DNA of 64,000 bases from Cololabis saira (GCF_033807715.1 NC_084592.1:27585919-27649918); one strand, 5' to 3'. Counted from the stretch's first letter, positions 11,864 through 24,569 are shown. Made by a program: numbers and translations. Notes: generated by a model from the sequence alone, not told the origin.

Positions 11864-12050
11864 ATCGTGGGCAATTCACTTGCCCCCCTTCCCCCTTTAA
11901 AGTTCTCATGGTGGTCTCTACTACGTCCGCAAATCACGGGCAATTCATGCGCCCCCCTTCCCCCTTTAACCTGTGATGTTGGTCTCTAACACGTCCGCAA
12001 ATCACGGGCAATTCACGCGCCCCCCTTCCCATGGTGGCCTCAATGACGTC
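11864..12050. repeat. 68-69-bp tandem repeat, three copies
   Basis: 'caattca' followed by a C-rich run and 'cccctttaa' recurs at 11,872, 11,941 and 12,009, each preceded by '(a)atc(g/a)(t/c)gggcaa'. The third copy is truncated. The GC-rich segment from 11,640 to 12,060 has several overlapping open frames on both strands, which reflects base composition and is not called as coding. Confidence 0.75.
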
Positions 12051-12059
12051 CGTCTTACA

Positions 12060-12226
12060 ATAATACAATGGGCGCATTGCGTCATTGGGTCAGTGACGGC
12101 GTCAGTGACGGCGTCAGTGACGGCGTCAGTGACGGCGTCAGTGACGGCGTGTGGTCTGCGTCGACGCGTACCACACACCATAGGCACGGCGTCGTTTTGA
12201 CGCAGAACCATAACTCAGCCTTTAGG
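12060..12226. mobile_element. MITE right part with a five-copy 12-bp satellite inside
   Basis: The right end 'gacgcagaaccataactcagcctt' style terminus matches the MITE family at 4.56 and 43.9 kb. Inside lie five perfect tandem copies of GTCAGTGACGGC (12,089-12,148). The left terminus is not clear, so this may be a partial or internally expanded copy. Confidence 0.6.
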
Positions 12227-12339
12227 CTCACGTGGCGCTGGTCATCATTTTACTCATGGTCTAAGTAACGTGTCCGCCATTTCCCATGTGACGTGGTCCG
12301 CCATCTTGGCTATATGTCCACGTGACGTGACGTTGTTCT

Positions 12340-12490
12340 GAGACACAGGTGGTGATTATATCAGGTGGTGCCCCATTTTGATTAAGTCTTTTTGATTATT
12401 CAATTTGATTAATAATCTATTTTATTAATTATTAAGGATTGTTCTCCAACAATCATTAATAACTATGATAACTGAACTAACGCCCCCTGT
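12340..12490. repeat. interspersed repeat, inverted relative of 45.47-45.61 kb
   Basis: The segment with 'ggtggtgccccattttgatta', 'caatttgattaataa' and the following ATTAATAA-rich stretch is matched in reverse orientation by 45,470-45,605 ('ggggcaccacctgg', 'atcaaattgaattatcaaa'). No ORF or terminal repeats were seen. It appears to be a short non-coding repeat family. Confidence 0.55.
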
Positions 12491-12982
12491 TGCACAACAC
12501 CAAGATGGAACGCAAGTCCTTCGTTTGGGGTGACAGAGAAGTGGAGTTACTTTTAAGTGTGACTTTAGAATATAAAACAGAAAAATAGATAAATACAAGA
12601 AAATATTGACGGTGGCCAAACAAATTGTAAACACAAGCTGCACACATGATGCTGGTGACGTTTTTGTTGCATAATGTGACATTCTGAAGCCTAAATGTCC
12701 GTTTCCCTCTGTTTACAAGCAAACGTGAAGACAGAGGTGTTCAGAAATTATGTTTTTTGTGACTTTGAGCTTTGTTTTCATGTAAAAGAACGGCCAAAAC
12801 GCATGAAAACACCACCATTTTTGCTACGTGTAAACGGGGCCTGAGACTGCAAAAGGACAAGGGTGATGCTTTCTGGAGAAAGTGGGACAATTATTATATG
12901 TAAAGAGGAGATAACCTGTCTTTTATTTGAAATATTTTGTTTACTGAATGTAACAATAACTCTGCTAAAATCTGTATCGACT

Positions 12983-13210
12983 TAAGGCTCATTTATGCTT
13001 GCAGTTCAGAACGCGTACGCGTGACGTCACGCGTATCCTGCGTTCATTTGGCGCGTCGACAGGCACGTTCTCAAAAAGACACTGAACGCGTACGCGACCT
13101 GCAGTTCTCGCTCTTCTCTGCCCGCGAGTGGCGCTGTTCCCGGTCTGATCCCAGCTGGCACGATTATGCTGCTCTCTGCTGGAGAAAGTTCCCCATGCAT
13201 GTTAACTTGC
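12983..13210. mobile_element. MITE-like left end (divergent)
   Basis: 'ttaaggctcatttatgctt' resembles the MITE terminus 'ttaaggctgatttatggtt' and is followed by palindromic CpG-rich 'acgcgtacgcgtgacgtcacgcgta'. The right end is not clear. Confidence 0.45.
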
Positions 13211-13749
13211 CCCTTGTTAACTCACTTTAACTTAACTTTAATTTTACACCAGAATATGTTTTTCTTTTTTATTGAAAGATAGATACAAACAAACAAAGCA
13301 CATAAAAGTCATATCAGAATTACAAACTTTTGCCTTGGGTTGAGCAACATCAGTATTACAAAATATACACTGAAAATCTAATTATTGTACAACATAAAAT
13401 TAAATAAAAATTAAATAAAAAAAAAGGACTTGCTGATGGAAAGCAGATAGTTTAAAAGGTGATTAGCTACAATCAAAGTCACAGTGTAGAAGAAAGTCTA
13501 TTCCACCCATTTTTTTGAAAATCATATTATGAACAATAAACCAGATGGATTGTCTATTTGTAAGGAAAAATTTTAACCATTTCAGTTTCAAGACACCATT
13601 CATAATATTGAAATCGATCACATTCAACATCATCATAGTTTTTTACCATGTCAATCTTTCTTATACAGTATTTACATCTATTTCTCCATATTAACTTAAA
13701 ATTAACTGTATTTATTGTTTTGATCATTCTTGTTGAGATGGGTAAGGAG

Positions 13750-14230
13750 AATGCCGGATAAATGAGTCTGGACAAACAGCGTGGCTTTGAAGTAAAAGAG
13801 TCCAGGTTCTCCCCTGGCCCGCTTGCAGTCCAGACATGTCTCCCATTGAAAATGTGTGGCGCATTATGAAGCGTAAAATACGACAGAGAAGACCCCGGAC
13901 TGTTGAACAACTGAAGCGGTTCATCAAGCAAGAATGGGAAAGAATTCCACATGAGAAGCTAACAGACTTAGTCTCCTCTCTTCCAAAACGTTTGAGTGTT
14001 ATTAAAAGGAAAGGTGATGTAACGAAGTGGTAAACATGCCCTTTCCCAACTTCTACTGCACGTGTTGCAGCCATGAAATTCTAAGTTAATTATTATTTGA
14101 AAAATAAAATAAAGTTTGAGTTTGAGCATTAAATATGTTGTCTTTGTAGTGTATTCAATTGAATATGGGTTGAAAAGGATTGTCAAATCATTGTATTTTG
14201 TTTTTATTTACATTTTACACAATTTCCCAA
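13750..14230 (+). pseudogene. Tc1/mariner-type transposase C-terminal remnant
   Basis: The open frame 13,836-14,033 starts MSPIENVWRIMKRKIRQ, which contains the last catalytic Glu box of Tc1-like transposases (SPIENxW). It continues to the usual KRLSVIKRKGDVTKW-like C-terminus and a TAA. About 200 bp of 3' flank with AT-rich, terminal-repeat-like sequence ('caatttcccaacttca') follows. The N-terminal DNA-binding part and the first two Asp boxes are missing, so this is a 5'-truncated dead copy. Confidence 0.8.
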
Positions 14231-14269
14231 CTTCAACCAAATCCAGTTTATAGTTTCCAAAGGTAGAAT

Positions 14270-14480
14270 GGGAAGCAGAGCTTTCAGTTAAGAGGCCTGT
14301 GTCTTGTGGAACCAGCTCCTTGTTTGACTTCAAGGCAAACATCCTCTTCACCTTTTAAGATTAGACTTAAAACCTTGATAAAGATATACTTACAACTGGC
14401 TGGAACTCAGCTCACCTGCCATTAGACCAGAAGCAGGGTACATTCTTGATCCTGGACTGGTGCACTTACACTTAACCTAC
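14270..14480 (+). pseudogene. LINE ORF2 C-terminal remnant (L2/CR1-like)
   Basis: Split frames read like the end of L2/CR1-type ORF2: a 'LVEPAP' stretch (from an ancestral leucine-tryptophan-asparagine-x-leucine-proline-like motif) and SPFKIRLKTL, as in the 'FKxRLKTxL' ending of such ORFs. No start, no RT core and no tail are recognisable. Confidence 0.5.
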
Positions 14481-14489
14481 ACTTAAGAC

Positions 14490-17400
14490 ACATTTTAAAA
14501 TTATACATCAATGTAATAGTCATCTTTTTGGACTATGGCAGGAAACCAGAGGAGGAGACCATGCAGGGGGAATAACATTTTCCAAAGAAGAGGCTAGATT
14601 TGATCCAGGAATCTCATTGCTATGAAATGACACCATTCCATCATTGGTGCCAACATATCCTCCTTTGACAGAAGCGTACAATGTTAATATCCTTCATTGT
14701 TTAGTAGACTAACCAAAAAATGTTTTAAAAAGCTGTTATAATAAAGTTGTTTGACAAATATAAAATTTTCAAAATGCGTAAGTGCATGTGCACCTCTTGT
14801 CAGCAGGGAGGTGGGTTGCAGCTTTTTGTGGGCACAAGTAGGCGGACTTTTAGAAAATAAAATGGTCGGGAACCACTGGAGTACTTAACACTCCAGTTCT
14901 CCTTGTGTGTATTTCATCTGCTGCCAGACACAGTTTATATCTTGGAAGTCAGTGAGCTCTTCTATTGTTTGAGAAAATTGTTGACCACTCTGGTCAGAAT
15001 TACTCAACATGACAGCAGAAACAGACATTGTTCTTTGTCCTCAAACAACATAATTAAGGCACAGCAACTCTTTTCTTTTCAGTCTATTAAAAGTAGGTTC
15101 ATTTCAAGGTAATCTAAGTGCACACAAGCCAAAGTGAATGTCAGGGTATTTCCATATTCTACTACTATGTTATCAGTTTAGCATCATTAGCATGGAGATA
15201 AATATAAGCAATGTGGTCATCACAGCAGTAAAGCTGCACAACTATCCTCAACTTGTTGGGATGCCACCAAATTCTTGATCAATATCACTATAAAGTACCT
15301 TTGGTGTTCCCATCAAAGTCGCCCATTCATTCAACATAGAAAATAAGAAAATTTGGAGGTTCTTGAGTAAATGATCAAACATTTACATACACGAGTGTTA
15401 TGACAGGTCTCTTGACATGGATTTCCGCAAGTGACACAACATTAACATTAACATTAACTTTTAATATTTCCCTATTTTTCTTCACATGTTCTTCAATAAA
15501 ACCAGTAACTTTGATCAACTTTACTGCATTTTTATAATAATGTTAAACATTTTGTCAGTGTCCCGGAAATTGCTGTCTATCATGTTGTTATGGAGTAATT
15601 GACCATTTCACAGATCAAATGATGTAATTAGTAACATCATCAACACCATTTTGTCTTTATTAACTGGGAGTTGGGACAACTGCTGCAAATACATAAAATG
15701 ACTGACATATATTTCTAAATTGTCCTCATATTATGTTTTTAGTTGGGTGTGTTCATGCTTATTAATTTTTTTTTTTTGAAAAATCTGAAATTCAAAATAT
15801 AGTTAATACAGTCACCTTCAACAGTGAATCACTTTGATAACTGAAGACCCACTATCTGCTCATTAAAATCTAAAAGTAACGAAAACTGTCCACCTTGTCA
15901 TAGTCCACCCATTCATGAATGTTTCCATGATGGGGTGGGTCGTGACAGCGTGGACAAATCTACCTGTTCTTCAACATTGGAATATATATATATATACGCA
16001 TATTAGAACAACTTTACACATATACTGGACATACTTAACTAGTCTGTAGCAAAAGTTTGCAATATTTACTTTTTAGGTTATCAGAATAATGGTGACAAAC
16101 TATATTTATCACACTTTTAAATACAGTGTAACAACGTGCTTAACACAGTAGCAGAGATCTAAAGCCAATAAACAACTTAAAACAGCAGTAGAAACATAAC
16201 AAAAATAAATTTTACTGTCAAATTTGCTTCAAAGAAGGTCTTGTCTATATAATACCCATCCAAGTTAGAAATTGGGGGGACACTGATCACACACACAGAA
16301 AATCTGAGGTCTGTAGGACAATGCAAAACAGCATCTTTCCTGTTGCCAACATGTGGCACTACAAGTTTTCCTGAATATTACACTGCTGGTGTGTTCAAAG
16401 GTGGACTATAAACATATGCACCAACTTTGGGCCAGATTAAACAATGTATGGCTGAGATACAGCCATTGACACAGTCTGGGCCACAAAAATGCTATGTCCA
16501 CCCCTGCTTCTCTTTACTGATTGCAAACTGAGTTCACCCTCAAACTGAAATTGAGAAACAGGTTTGTTGTTGTTGTTTCCTTATTGTTCAACTGTTCAGT
16601 TAAAATGACTGATTTTCTAAAGATGTTTCCATTGTTTTACTACTATTCATTAAAAGGAAGTGGTATGATGTCTTTGAAAGTATTCTGAAGATAGAGTTAA
16701 GTTGCAGTGCCATATTGTTTAAAGTTACTTGTTAACAGGTGAAATGTAGGAGCTACCTCCCATAGCTCCTACATCCCTAGAGAACCACCAACCCAAAAAC
16801 CAGAAACTAAGCCAAGATGATTTAGTTGTGAAAATATCATTCAGCACAGTAACATTTTTAAAGACTCAAATCGTACATTGAGATCAACACCTTTACAGCA
16901 GACAGGTCCATGAGCATCAGCAACATCAGGCCAGACTTGACAGTTGCTCTTTTTTTTAATTATTATTTTAAAGTTCTTATGATACTTTTGGATGAAATAT
17001 AGTGCCGCTGTCCTTTGTGCTAAGAATACATGCACAAACATGATTTTTATTGGCTCTTTTATTGTGGATGATGAATATCTATCTATGAGTCAATGTAAAG
17101 ACAATGTAGTGAGAAAGTTAAAAAGGGGTTGTTGCAAATGTCCCACTGTGCAAATATAAAAAGACAGTAGTTTTTATTTGACAACCTGAGATTTTGTAAC
17201 AAAAACAGGCCTTTTTTTTTATCAACATTCTTTGTCCTCCATATCTGAGTGAATATTGTGCCAGTGTCCTAAATTAACAAACCAAAGTCAGGTTAAATCA
17301 CATAACACTTTACATAGGAAATAAGTAAATAATCATAGCTAGGGAAAAACATGATCATTTTTGTTATAGTTTCTAAAGGCGGGATTAAACATATGGAATG

Positions 17401-18100
17401 ATGATTGTTAAAACTTAATACTCACTACTTGCACTGAAAACACCTGCAGTGTTTTATTGAGTAATTCATCCACCCCAACCTCCTGCTGACTTACTGGCTG
17501 TAAATCTACATCACCTCTCCTTCTCTCTTTCTCCTCTGTAATGATAGGTTGTGATAAGCCTCTTGCATGTGCAATCTATGTGGTTGTTATTGTATAAAAG
17601 AACAGTTAGCTTTCAACCACCCAAGCAGTTTTCATTCTGACAAGACCAAGACACTTTGTAAAAGGGAAGGGTGCGCTTAAATTTCCCCTTTTCAACCAGG
17701 TACATGTACATATATCAATTCTTCAGTGAGGATGCTTTGAAATGTAATTACATGAATACTTTTCACTCGTAATTTTAATGGAAAGTGCATAAAACTGAAA
17801 CAAAGGAGGAAAATCGATTGTTTGTCAGAAACACCCGCTGCATTTCTAGCAGCGCCAATTCTCCCACACTTGTAGTATTTTAGACATTCTGGTTTTGGCC
17901 ACAGTCGATCTCACAATGACTCACTTACTTGGAACATGATTTTAGGTAACAGAGAGGCTGAGGATGGGGAGCAGGGAGCAAAAGCAGCTTAATTAGTGTC
18001 AACTAATCCAGCTGAGGCTCAGCTTGACCTGCTTAAAGTTTATCATCTCTTTGTGTTGTATTCCTATTGCTACCTTCCTTCCACTTGGAGTTTCTCACCC
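14490..18100. other. unique-looking AT-rich stretch
   Basis: I see no repeat family, exon or RNA gene. A TATAAAAG motif at 17,593-17,600 sits in a plausible core-promoter setting but has no coding sequence nearby that I can support. A short (TA)n lies near 15,985. Confidence 0.35.
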
Positions 18101-18107
18101 ACTCACG

Positions 18108-18252
18108 TTCCTTCCTTCCTTCCTTCCTTCCTTCCTTCCTTCCTTCCTTCCTTCCTTCCTTCCTTCCTTCCTTCCTTCCTTCCTTCCTTCCTTCCTTCCT
18201 TCCTTCCTTCCTTCCTTCCTTCCTTCCTTCCTTCCTTCCTTCCTTCCTTCCC
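18108..18252. repeat. (TTCC)n microsatellite, about 145 bp
   Basis: It is an essentially perfect tetranucleotide run. The open frames in three phases across it (FLPS repeats) are artefacts of the repeat. Confidence 0.97.
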
Positions 18253-18589
18253 TCCTATTTAGACATATTCACTTCCCAAATCCTAATCTCTAAAACATCG
18301 ACAGAGGCTTTAGCCCGGGCTCCCCAGAGTTATCTCTGCTCCTCCAAGCCCCCCCCACCCCCTTCTCTCCTCTGCTTCACTTTGTCTTTTGTTCTGCCTG
18401 ATGAGGTCATGTTCGAACCAGTTCTCCTCAGTACTCTAACAGATACAAGCCCAAACAGAGGGGAGCCAAACCTGCGCTCACACATGAGATCAAGATAGTT
18501 GGGGGCATGTTTCCACAGACTACCACTGGGACTGTGATGTGTATCTGTGAATGTGTGTGTCAGACTCAGGGATACGCTCAAGAGCTGAT

Positions 18590-19990
18590 CAATAAATTAT
18601 CTTTTTCCAGTCAGGTTTCCAGCAACATCACGCCACTGAGACAGCTCTAATAAAAGTTCTTAATGACATCCACTCCAATACGGATAGTGGCAACATTTCA
18701 GTCTTGATTTTACTGGATCTCAGTGCTGCTTTGGACATCGTTGACCATAACATCTTGATAGAGCGGTTGAACCCACTGGGTGGGACTTTCTGGCATAGCA
18801 CTAGCCTGGTGTTAAGTATATTTGATAATATACCAGTTACAAAGCCATGTTGGGCTAACTAAGTGCATGGTGAGATGACATCATGCCGTGCCTGCGCGCA
18901 CTATTGTTCTGAGCATGCACAAGAATAAACGATCAGAGAGAGAGTTCCAGACCAAGAGAGAAGACATGTGTGAAACTTTTTGTCCGTAAAGCTAATTCTT
19001 TTAACCATCTCTGGTGACTGCTAAAACGCTAAACTACTGCAGAAAAGGTCTAACACTACAGCTGGTTAGAGTTCTATCTAAAAGACAGGGACTATTTTGT
19101 TTCTTTAGGTAACTACAAATTGGAGCTAACAAAAATAACAAGTGGAATTCTTCAAGGTTCAGTTGTGGGGCCTCTGTTGTTTAACATCTATATGCTCCTA
19201 CATGCTCAAATTATGAAAAGGAACAACATTTCTTACCATAACTACACAGATGACACACAAATCTATATCACCATCTCACCAGGAGACTATAATCCAATTC
19301 AAACATTGATCAAATGCATTGATCAAATTAAAGAAACAATGTGCCAGAATTTTCTTCAGTTAAATGCAGACAAAACATAGATAAACGTATTTGGAGCCAA
19401 GAAAGAAAAATAAAAAGTCAGCACCCAACTTCATGCAGTAAAGCTAAAAACAAATAGCCAAACCAGAAATCTAGGAGTGGTTCTGGACTCAGACCTCAAT
19501 TTTAACAGCCACATTAAGATGGTAGTGAAGTCAGCCTATTATCACCTAAAGAATATATCAAGGATGAAAGGACTGACGTCTCAGCAGGTCTTAGAAAAAC
19601 TTGTCCACTCTTATCTTCAGTAGACTGGACTACTGTAATGCTTTTCTCACTGGTCTCTCAAAAAAAGTCCTCACTAAGACCAAGAGAGTTGACCATATAG
19701 CTCGAGTTCTTAGATCTTTACACTGGCTTCCTGACTGTCATGCAATAGATATTAAAATCCTGCTGTTGGTTTATAAACCTCTGAATGGTCTCGGGCAAAA
19801 ATACATCTCTGATCTCTTGGTCCATAATGAACCAACCAGAACCCTCAGGTCGTCAGGTATTAGTACTTTTTGTAACCAGAGTTAGAACCAAACATGGTGA
19901 GGCAGCTTTCAGCTTTTATGAACAAACTCACAGAGTAAATATTTATTTGAAGCTTCTGAAAAAGAGTAAAAAATGTAATTCCAGGGATAG
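18590..19990 (+). pseudogene. L2-type LINE ORF2 remnant, split by a probable LTR
   Basis: Left part: FQSGFQQHHATETALIKV then LILLDLSAALDIVDHNIL (RT box with catalytic Asp, usually DLSAAFDTVDHNIL), ending at about 18,800. After the insertion, RT resumes with SGILQGSVVGPLLFNIYM and a YTDDTQIYIT box at about 19,235, where an ADD is expected, so the first residue of the catalytic YADD box is altered to T. Further on are RMKGLTSQQVLEKL.. and SLHWLPDCHAIDIKILLLVYK, the usual L2 C-terminal block. Internal stops, for example after NADKT at 19,378, show it is dead. It ends against the repeat starting at about 19,995. Confidence 0.85.
18804..19058. mobile_element. probable solo LTR inserted in the L2
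   Basis: A 246-bp block from TGTTAAG (18,810) to TCTAACA (19,055) has short TGTTA/TAACA inverted ends. It contains an 'aagaataaacg' polyadenylation-like motif and interrupts the L2 RT frame. 'cacta' occurs immediately outside on both sides (18,799-18,803 and 19,054-19,058), but the second copy overlaps the LTR end. The exact borders are therefore uncertain. Confidence 0.5.
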
Positions 19991-19994
19991 TTCA

Positions 19995-20870
19995 GATAGG
20001 GTACATACAATCTGAGGTAATTAGGGCCCTATTGTATCTGTAGGAATTATTATTTTTTTTTTCTCGTTTTTATTTTCCTAATTTTTCTTCCGACGAAATG
20101 AGGGCCTTTTTGCCCCCCTAAACGTGCCCCAAAAGTCACCAAATTTTGCAAGCCAGGCCTGGCGAAATATTTGATATTTAATGGTTTGCATTAATGGGCG
20201 TGGCCTAATGGCTCAACAGCGCCTCCTAGAAAACTTTGTGCCTCAAGCCCCACAATACGGTTTGACGTACATGCACGAAAATCGGTACACACTTGTATCA
20301 TGTCGCAACTTAAAGAAAAGTCTCTTGGCGCCATGGCCGAAACCGAACAGGAAGTCGGCCATTTTGAATTAATCGTGTAATTTTGGCGCAATTTATGCCA
20401 TTTCTTCAGCCGTTTCTTCGCCCGAACCATAACGTGCACCCAGGTGTGTTATACATAAAAATGTGCGTCTCCATCCTGTGACGATGGGCATTACTTTTCT
20501 CAGTCAAAAGCGTTACCGTGGCGATGGTAGACGCCAAAAAGCGCGCCCCCCCCCCCTTCATCTGATTGATCTATATTTGATACTTCCTACTTTCTGCCAT
20601 AACTTTTGAATGGTTTGACATAAAGACTCATGGGTGGTGTCATCAGACTCGGTTTTGAGTCCTTGAACATAATTGGTGAAAATTAGCCCCTTCTTCTGAT
20701 TGGTCGATATTTGATAGTTCCTATTTTCTGCCATAACTTTTGAATGGTTTGACATAAAGAGTCATGCGTGGTGTCATCTGACTTAGTTTTGAGTCCTTGA
20801 CCTTTATTGGTGAAAATCGCACACGCGAGGGCCCGTTCATCGCTGCTTGCAGCTTTAATTTTAAATTTTT
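19995..20870 (+). repeat. 'AGGGCCC...CTTGCAGCTTTAATT' fish repeat with 134-bp duplication
   Basis: It starts near 'attagggccctattgtatct' and ends at 'cgagggcccgttcatcgctg' plus 'cttgcagctttaatt'. It shares the 'cccgaacc(a/g)(t/c)aacgtgcacccagg' core with 2.9-4.1 kb. A unit carrying 'gccataacttttgaatggtt' occurs at 20,596 and 20,730 (period 134 bp). No ORF fits. The superfamily is not assigned. Confidence 0.65.
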
Positions 20871-21561
20871 ATTTTTCACTTATTCTATACAAAAATACAA
20901 AAATTTAATAAGCTACAGTATATAAAAATAGCAAATCAATAAACTATATTAAGTAATTTAAATCATGTGAATATGTAGCCAATTAAAAGAACGCGTCTCA
21001 TTACAGGATTAGGGAGATACAAAAATCCAGGTCACAAAAAATAACTGTCTGTAAATAAAAAAGTTTACCAGGTTCGGTATTATTAGATAATTTAACCTGG
21101 CAATCTTTTTTTAATTTTTTTTACTGAGTGAACAGGAATGTATCTTTTCTTTCCTGAGCTGCTCTCTTCATTCATTTCCCTTCCTTCCTCTGTTATTTCT
21201 TTGTAGCATGTTACATGACTTTTACACAAGCAGAACATCTTTAACTCTGAACCACAACACACTGATAATCAAACATAACTGCAGTGTTGATTGATGTAGT
21301 TTTGGAGCCATAACTGTCTGTAAGGATGTGGGTTTGATGTTATAGTATTTAAATATCAACTCATCTCGTTAGCCTTATGTTAGTTTGGCTTACCAAAGTC
21401 TGAAAATATGTAATTCAATGGGTTGTTTAGATTTCCAGGGTAGCGCATCATCTCAAAGCAATCTTTGAGTAGAAACATCCAGCGCCTCTATCTCCACTCA
21501 ACTTCACGTTGTGCGTCACCTGCTGCACCTCACAAGCGGGTAGGGCAAAGCTGTAACAAGG
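20871..21561. other. unique AT-rich stretch
   Basis: I see no repeat or gene signal. Confidence 0.35.
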
Positions 21562-21756
21562 AATTTTTTTTTTTTTTAAGATTTTTTTGTGGCTCTAGTC
21601 ACCCTTTATTCAGACAGGAAGGGGGTAGAGAGAGAGAATGGGGATGACATGCAGCAAAGGTGTGCAGGCCAGGATTTGAACCTGCGACTGCTGCAGGAGG
21701 ACTGTAGCCTCAGTATATGAGCCGCTTGCTTAACCCACTGCGCTACAGAGCGGCTT
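21562..21756 (-). mobile_element. tRNA-derived SINE, minus strand
   Basis: Reverse-complement copy of the family at 8,959. A B box GGTTCAAATCC lies at 21,672-21,682 on the minus strand, a tRNA-like head ends near 21,756, and a poly-T block at 21,565-21,580 represents the A-rich tail. The A box is slightly degenerate ('gcgcagtgggttaagcaagc'). Confidence 0.85.
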
Positions 21757-23160
21757 GTAAGAAAGAATTTTCCCCCATAAACCAGCTTCTATCAACACAG
21801 GTGGAAAGTCATGGTTGAAAATGCCTTTGTTCTGTATCTTTAGACCTCAGGAAACTTTTTGAAACTTTTCTTTTGACAAAAGGAAAATAATATGTCTCCA
21901 TTTAGATGTTGGGCATATAGTCCATGTTTTTATAAACATAAAGGAATTTATGTGTCCTCGTATTTTGGCCAAGTGTTTTTGCTTGGGCGCCCTTCAGGAT
22001 GAGTGGCATGAGAGGATGAAAGAATCGTGGAGCAAGACCATTTAAATCTCTCTCTTTGTGCATAGTTCTAGTTAACTTAAACCCGTACTGTATGTGTGTG
22101 ATGCTCCTAATGGAAATAGATGATTATGGCTAGTTTGTTACTTGTAACATCCTGTGTCTTAAGCGGGAATGCCATCAATTTAGCATTAAACCTCCACAAT
22201 AACAATAAAATATAGCAGTTAGACTGTGATTAGAAATTGGGAAGTTGAGATTAGCTATGACTGTCTGGTTTACTGCAGGCGGTGTACCATGAGTTGTGTA
22301 GCTGTTGTACAGATAGACAAAGAATGAACTTCAGATGCAGAAGTATGACATATTTCTCAGTTTAATCTCAAAACAAATATTGGAATAATGTACAAAAGAG
22401 CTATTTCAAATTTAAATTTGAAATATGTGATAATGGGAAATCAAATATACCATGTTTGCTGAGCTTATTGTGTAGCTGGTTTAGTTATAGTACCAGTCAG
22501 GGCAAATGAAGAGAAGAACGAAGATGGGAGGCTGTAAAGTGCACAACAGAAATGAGTAACTGTAATCCTTTCAAGACAGAGCTGAGGACTTTGACAGATC
22601 AAAAAAGCAAAGCAGCCCTTTGCTGTCTGCATGCTGACGGTCTTTTCAGTCTTTTCTAAGCTAGCGACTTTATTGTGTGGCTTCTGCTTTTCATGGTTTA
22701 TTGTTTTGGAAGTGACTTTGGAGACTTGATAGATGCAGAGATTGCATGCCCCAGCGTAAGAGCAAATACATGCAACTTTAATTCACTTAAGGCGATCATC
22801 ATTTTCACTGACAACACATTAAAAAGATGTTGGAGGCAACTGGGAAATGTGAATGACTACATGGGTGTGACACCTCGCATCAAATCCCCGATGTGGTGCT
22901 TGGAGACAGCGCACGCCTCATCATTCTGAAAGTGTCTGTGTTGGTGGGTGGTCCGCCAGTGTGCAGGGGTCATCAGACCCTTAGTCTGCTGGCTCTCCAC
23001 TGGGAATATAGTACATCCAGTTTTGATATGACCAGAATATGCAAAATGAGGTACTAATAGATATGCTTGTACCATGCAAAACTCTGTAATGCACGGCATG
23101 CAAGACATCAAGTAATTTTACTGTCTCTTTGTATATACTGTATCTCTCTCTCTCTCTCTC
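21757..23160. other. unique-looking stretch
   Basis: I recognise no repeat or gene. ORFs of about 84 codons on both strands around 22,675-23,111 have no motif and are treated as chance. Confidence 0.3.
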
Positions 23161-23428
<268 letters not shown>

Positions 23429-23839
23429 CTTATTGATTCCAGTTTTACATCTCGGATCTAATGTACCTTTATCTTTATTATCCCCTTGGGGCACTTTATT
23501 GCACAGCCAGCAGAAACACATGAAAAACATACATCAGAAAGAGCCATTTAAAAAGCCAATGGCAACAGAAACAAGTAATTCTTTTAGTGTGTTTTCCTCT
23601 GCATGTTGGCAGACAGAATATGTGAACAGATGGCAGCAACATAAAATCATTAAGAAACAGGGTGGCTTGGATCAGCCAAAATGGACTGGGCGTTGTGTAA
23701 AGTTCTTACCTCTAACAGTTTGTTAAGATCGTTTGAAATATTTGTCTGCCTCTCAGGCAACGGTTAGTCATGGTGTCCCACATTGTTTTTGTTTTGGACT
23801 GATACTTTTCACTACTTCTATTAGGTAATATTACACATA

Positions 23840-23892
23840 GAAGTGGAATTTTATGCCAATATTTTTTTATTATTGGCGTAAAATTCCATTGC
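23840..23892. other. imperfect hairpin, 17-bp stem
   Basis: GGAATTTTATGCCAATA (23,845-23,861) pairs with TATTGGCGTAAAATTCC (23,871-23,887) with one mismatch. Partial pairing extends outward (CACAT/ATGTG). It could be a miniature palindromic transposon or a hairpin RNA; the sequence alone does not decide. Confidence 0.5.
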
Positions 23893-24262
23893 CATGTGCA
23901 AATGATACTCAGTTATACAGTCCATAAAGCCATGTGAAACTAATCAGTAAGTTAGATTAAAAGTGTGTCTAAAACACATAAAATCCTGCATGACATAGAA
24001 TATTTTTCCTTACTAGATTCAGATGAAATATAGTTAAATTGTGATTACCTTGGATGACGTGAGCTTTGCATCTTGTACTTCTACAGTATGAAGAGGCTTA
24101 GAGTTATTTTTGACAAGCACTTGTCCTTTAATTCAATAAAGAAATTTCTAGACAAGATTCTTTCACTAATGTAACACTTCTAAAGATCCAAACATCCTAA
24201 AGAAAATACAATAAAATGAAACGAAAGTTACGCCTGTAACTACGGTTCTATGAGTCCCGGAT

Positions 24263-24409
24263 GACCGCCAGGCGGTGCTGTAAGCACTGGATATCTCCCC
24301 CTCGCGCATGCGCATGTCGAGTACAATACCAACAATGTCACGTCACCCGTGACCCCTGCATGACCCCCGGAAGGGTATATCTTCCGGCGTCAGCATGGGA
24401 TCGGCTCCT
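24263..24409. repeat. DIRS left inverted terminal repeat (147 bp)
   Basis: It starts GACCGCCAGGCGGTGCTG and ends GATCGGCTCCT. I compared it base by base with the reverse complement of 30,111-30,257 and found no difference. It lies at the element's 3' end. Confidence 0.92.
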
Positions 24410-24452
24410 AGAATCTTCTCGCGAGAGCACGAGGATTCGGAGTGACCGGCAG

Positions 24453-24552
24453 GCCTGGCGGTCATCCGGGACTCATAGAACCGTAGTTACAGGCGTAACT
24501 TTCGTTCTATTTCGTCCCTACTGACCGCCAGGCGGTGCTGTAAGCACTGGAT
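24453..24552. repeat. DIRS internal complementary region (ICR)
   Basis: 24,453-24,506 is the exact reverse complement of the left extremity 24,220-24,273 (54 bp). 24,504-24,552 is the exact reverse complement of the right extremity 30,228-30,276 (49 bp). The two overlap by GTT, that is AAC on the other strand. After 24,552 the sequence resumes ITR-like 'ataccaacaatgtcac', so a longer ICR may carry an internal deletion. Confidence 0.92.
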
Positions 24553-24569
24553 GACGAATACCAACAATG

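Noticed and set aside
11567..11989. 140-codon plus-strand and 105-codon minus-strand ORFs, Arg/Pro/Gly-rich
   Set aside because: The GC-rich, stop-poor DNA keeps several frames open on both strands, and the region carries a 68-bp tandem repeat.
17593..17600. TATAAAAG as a core promoter
   Set aside because: No exon, ORF or other promoter element nearby could be supported; a single AT-rich match is expected by chance.
18108..18252. FLPS-repeat ORFs in three frames, resembling a repeat protein
   Set aside because: It is a TTCC microsatellite; all frames are open because the unit contains no stop.
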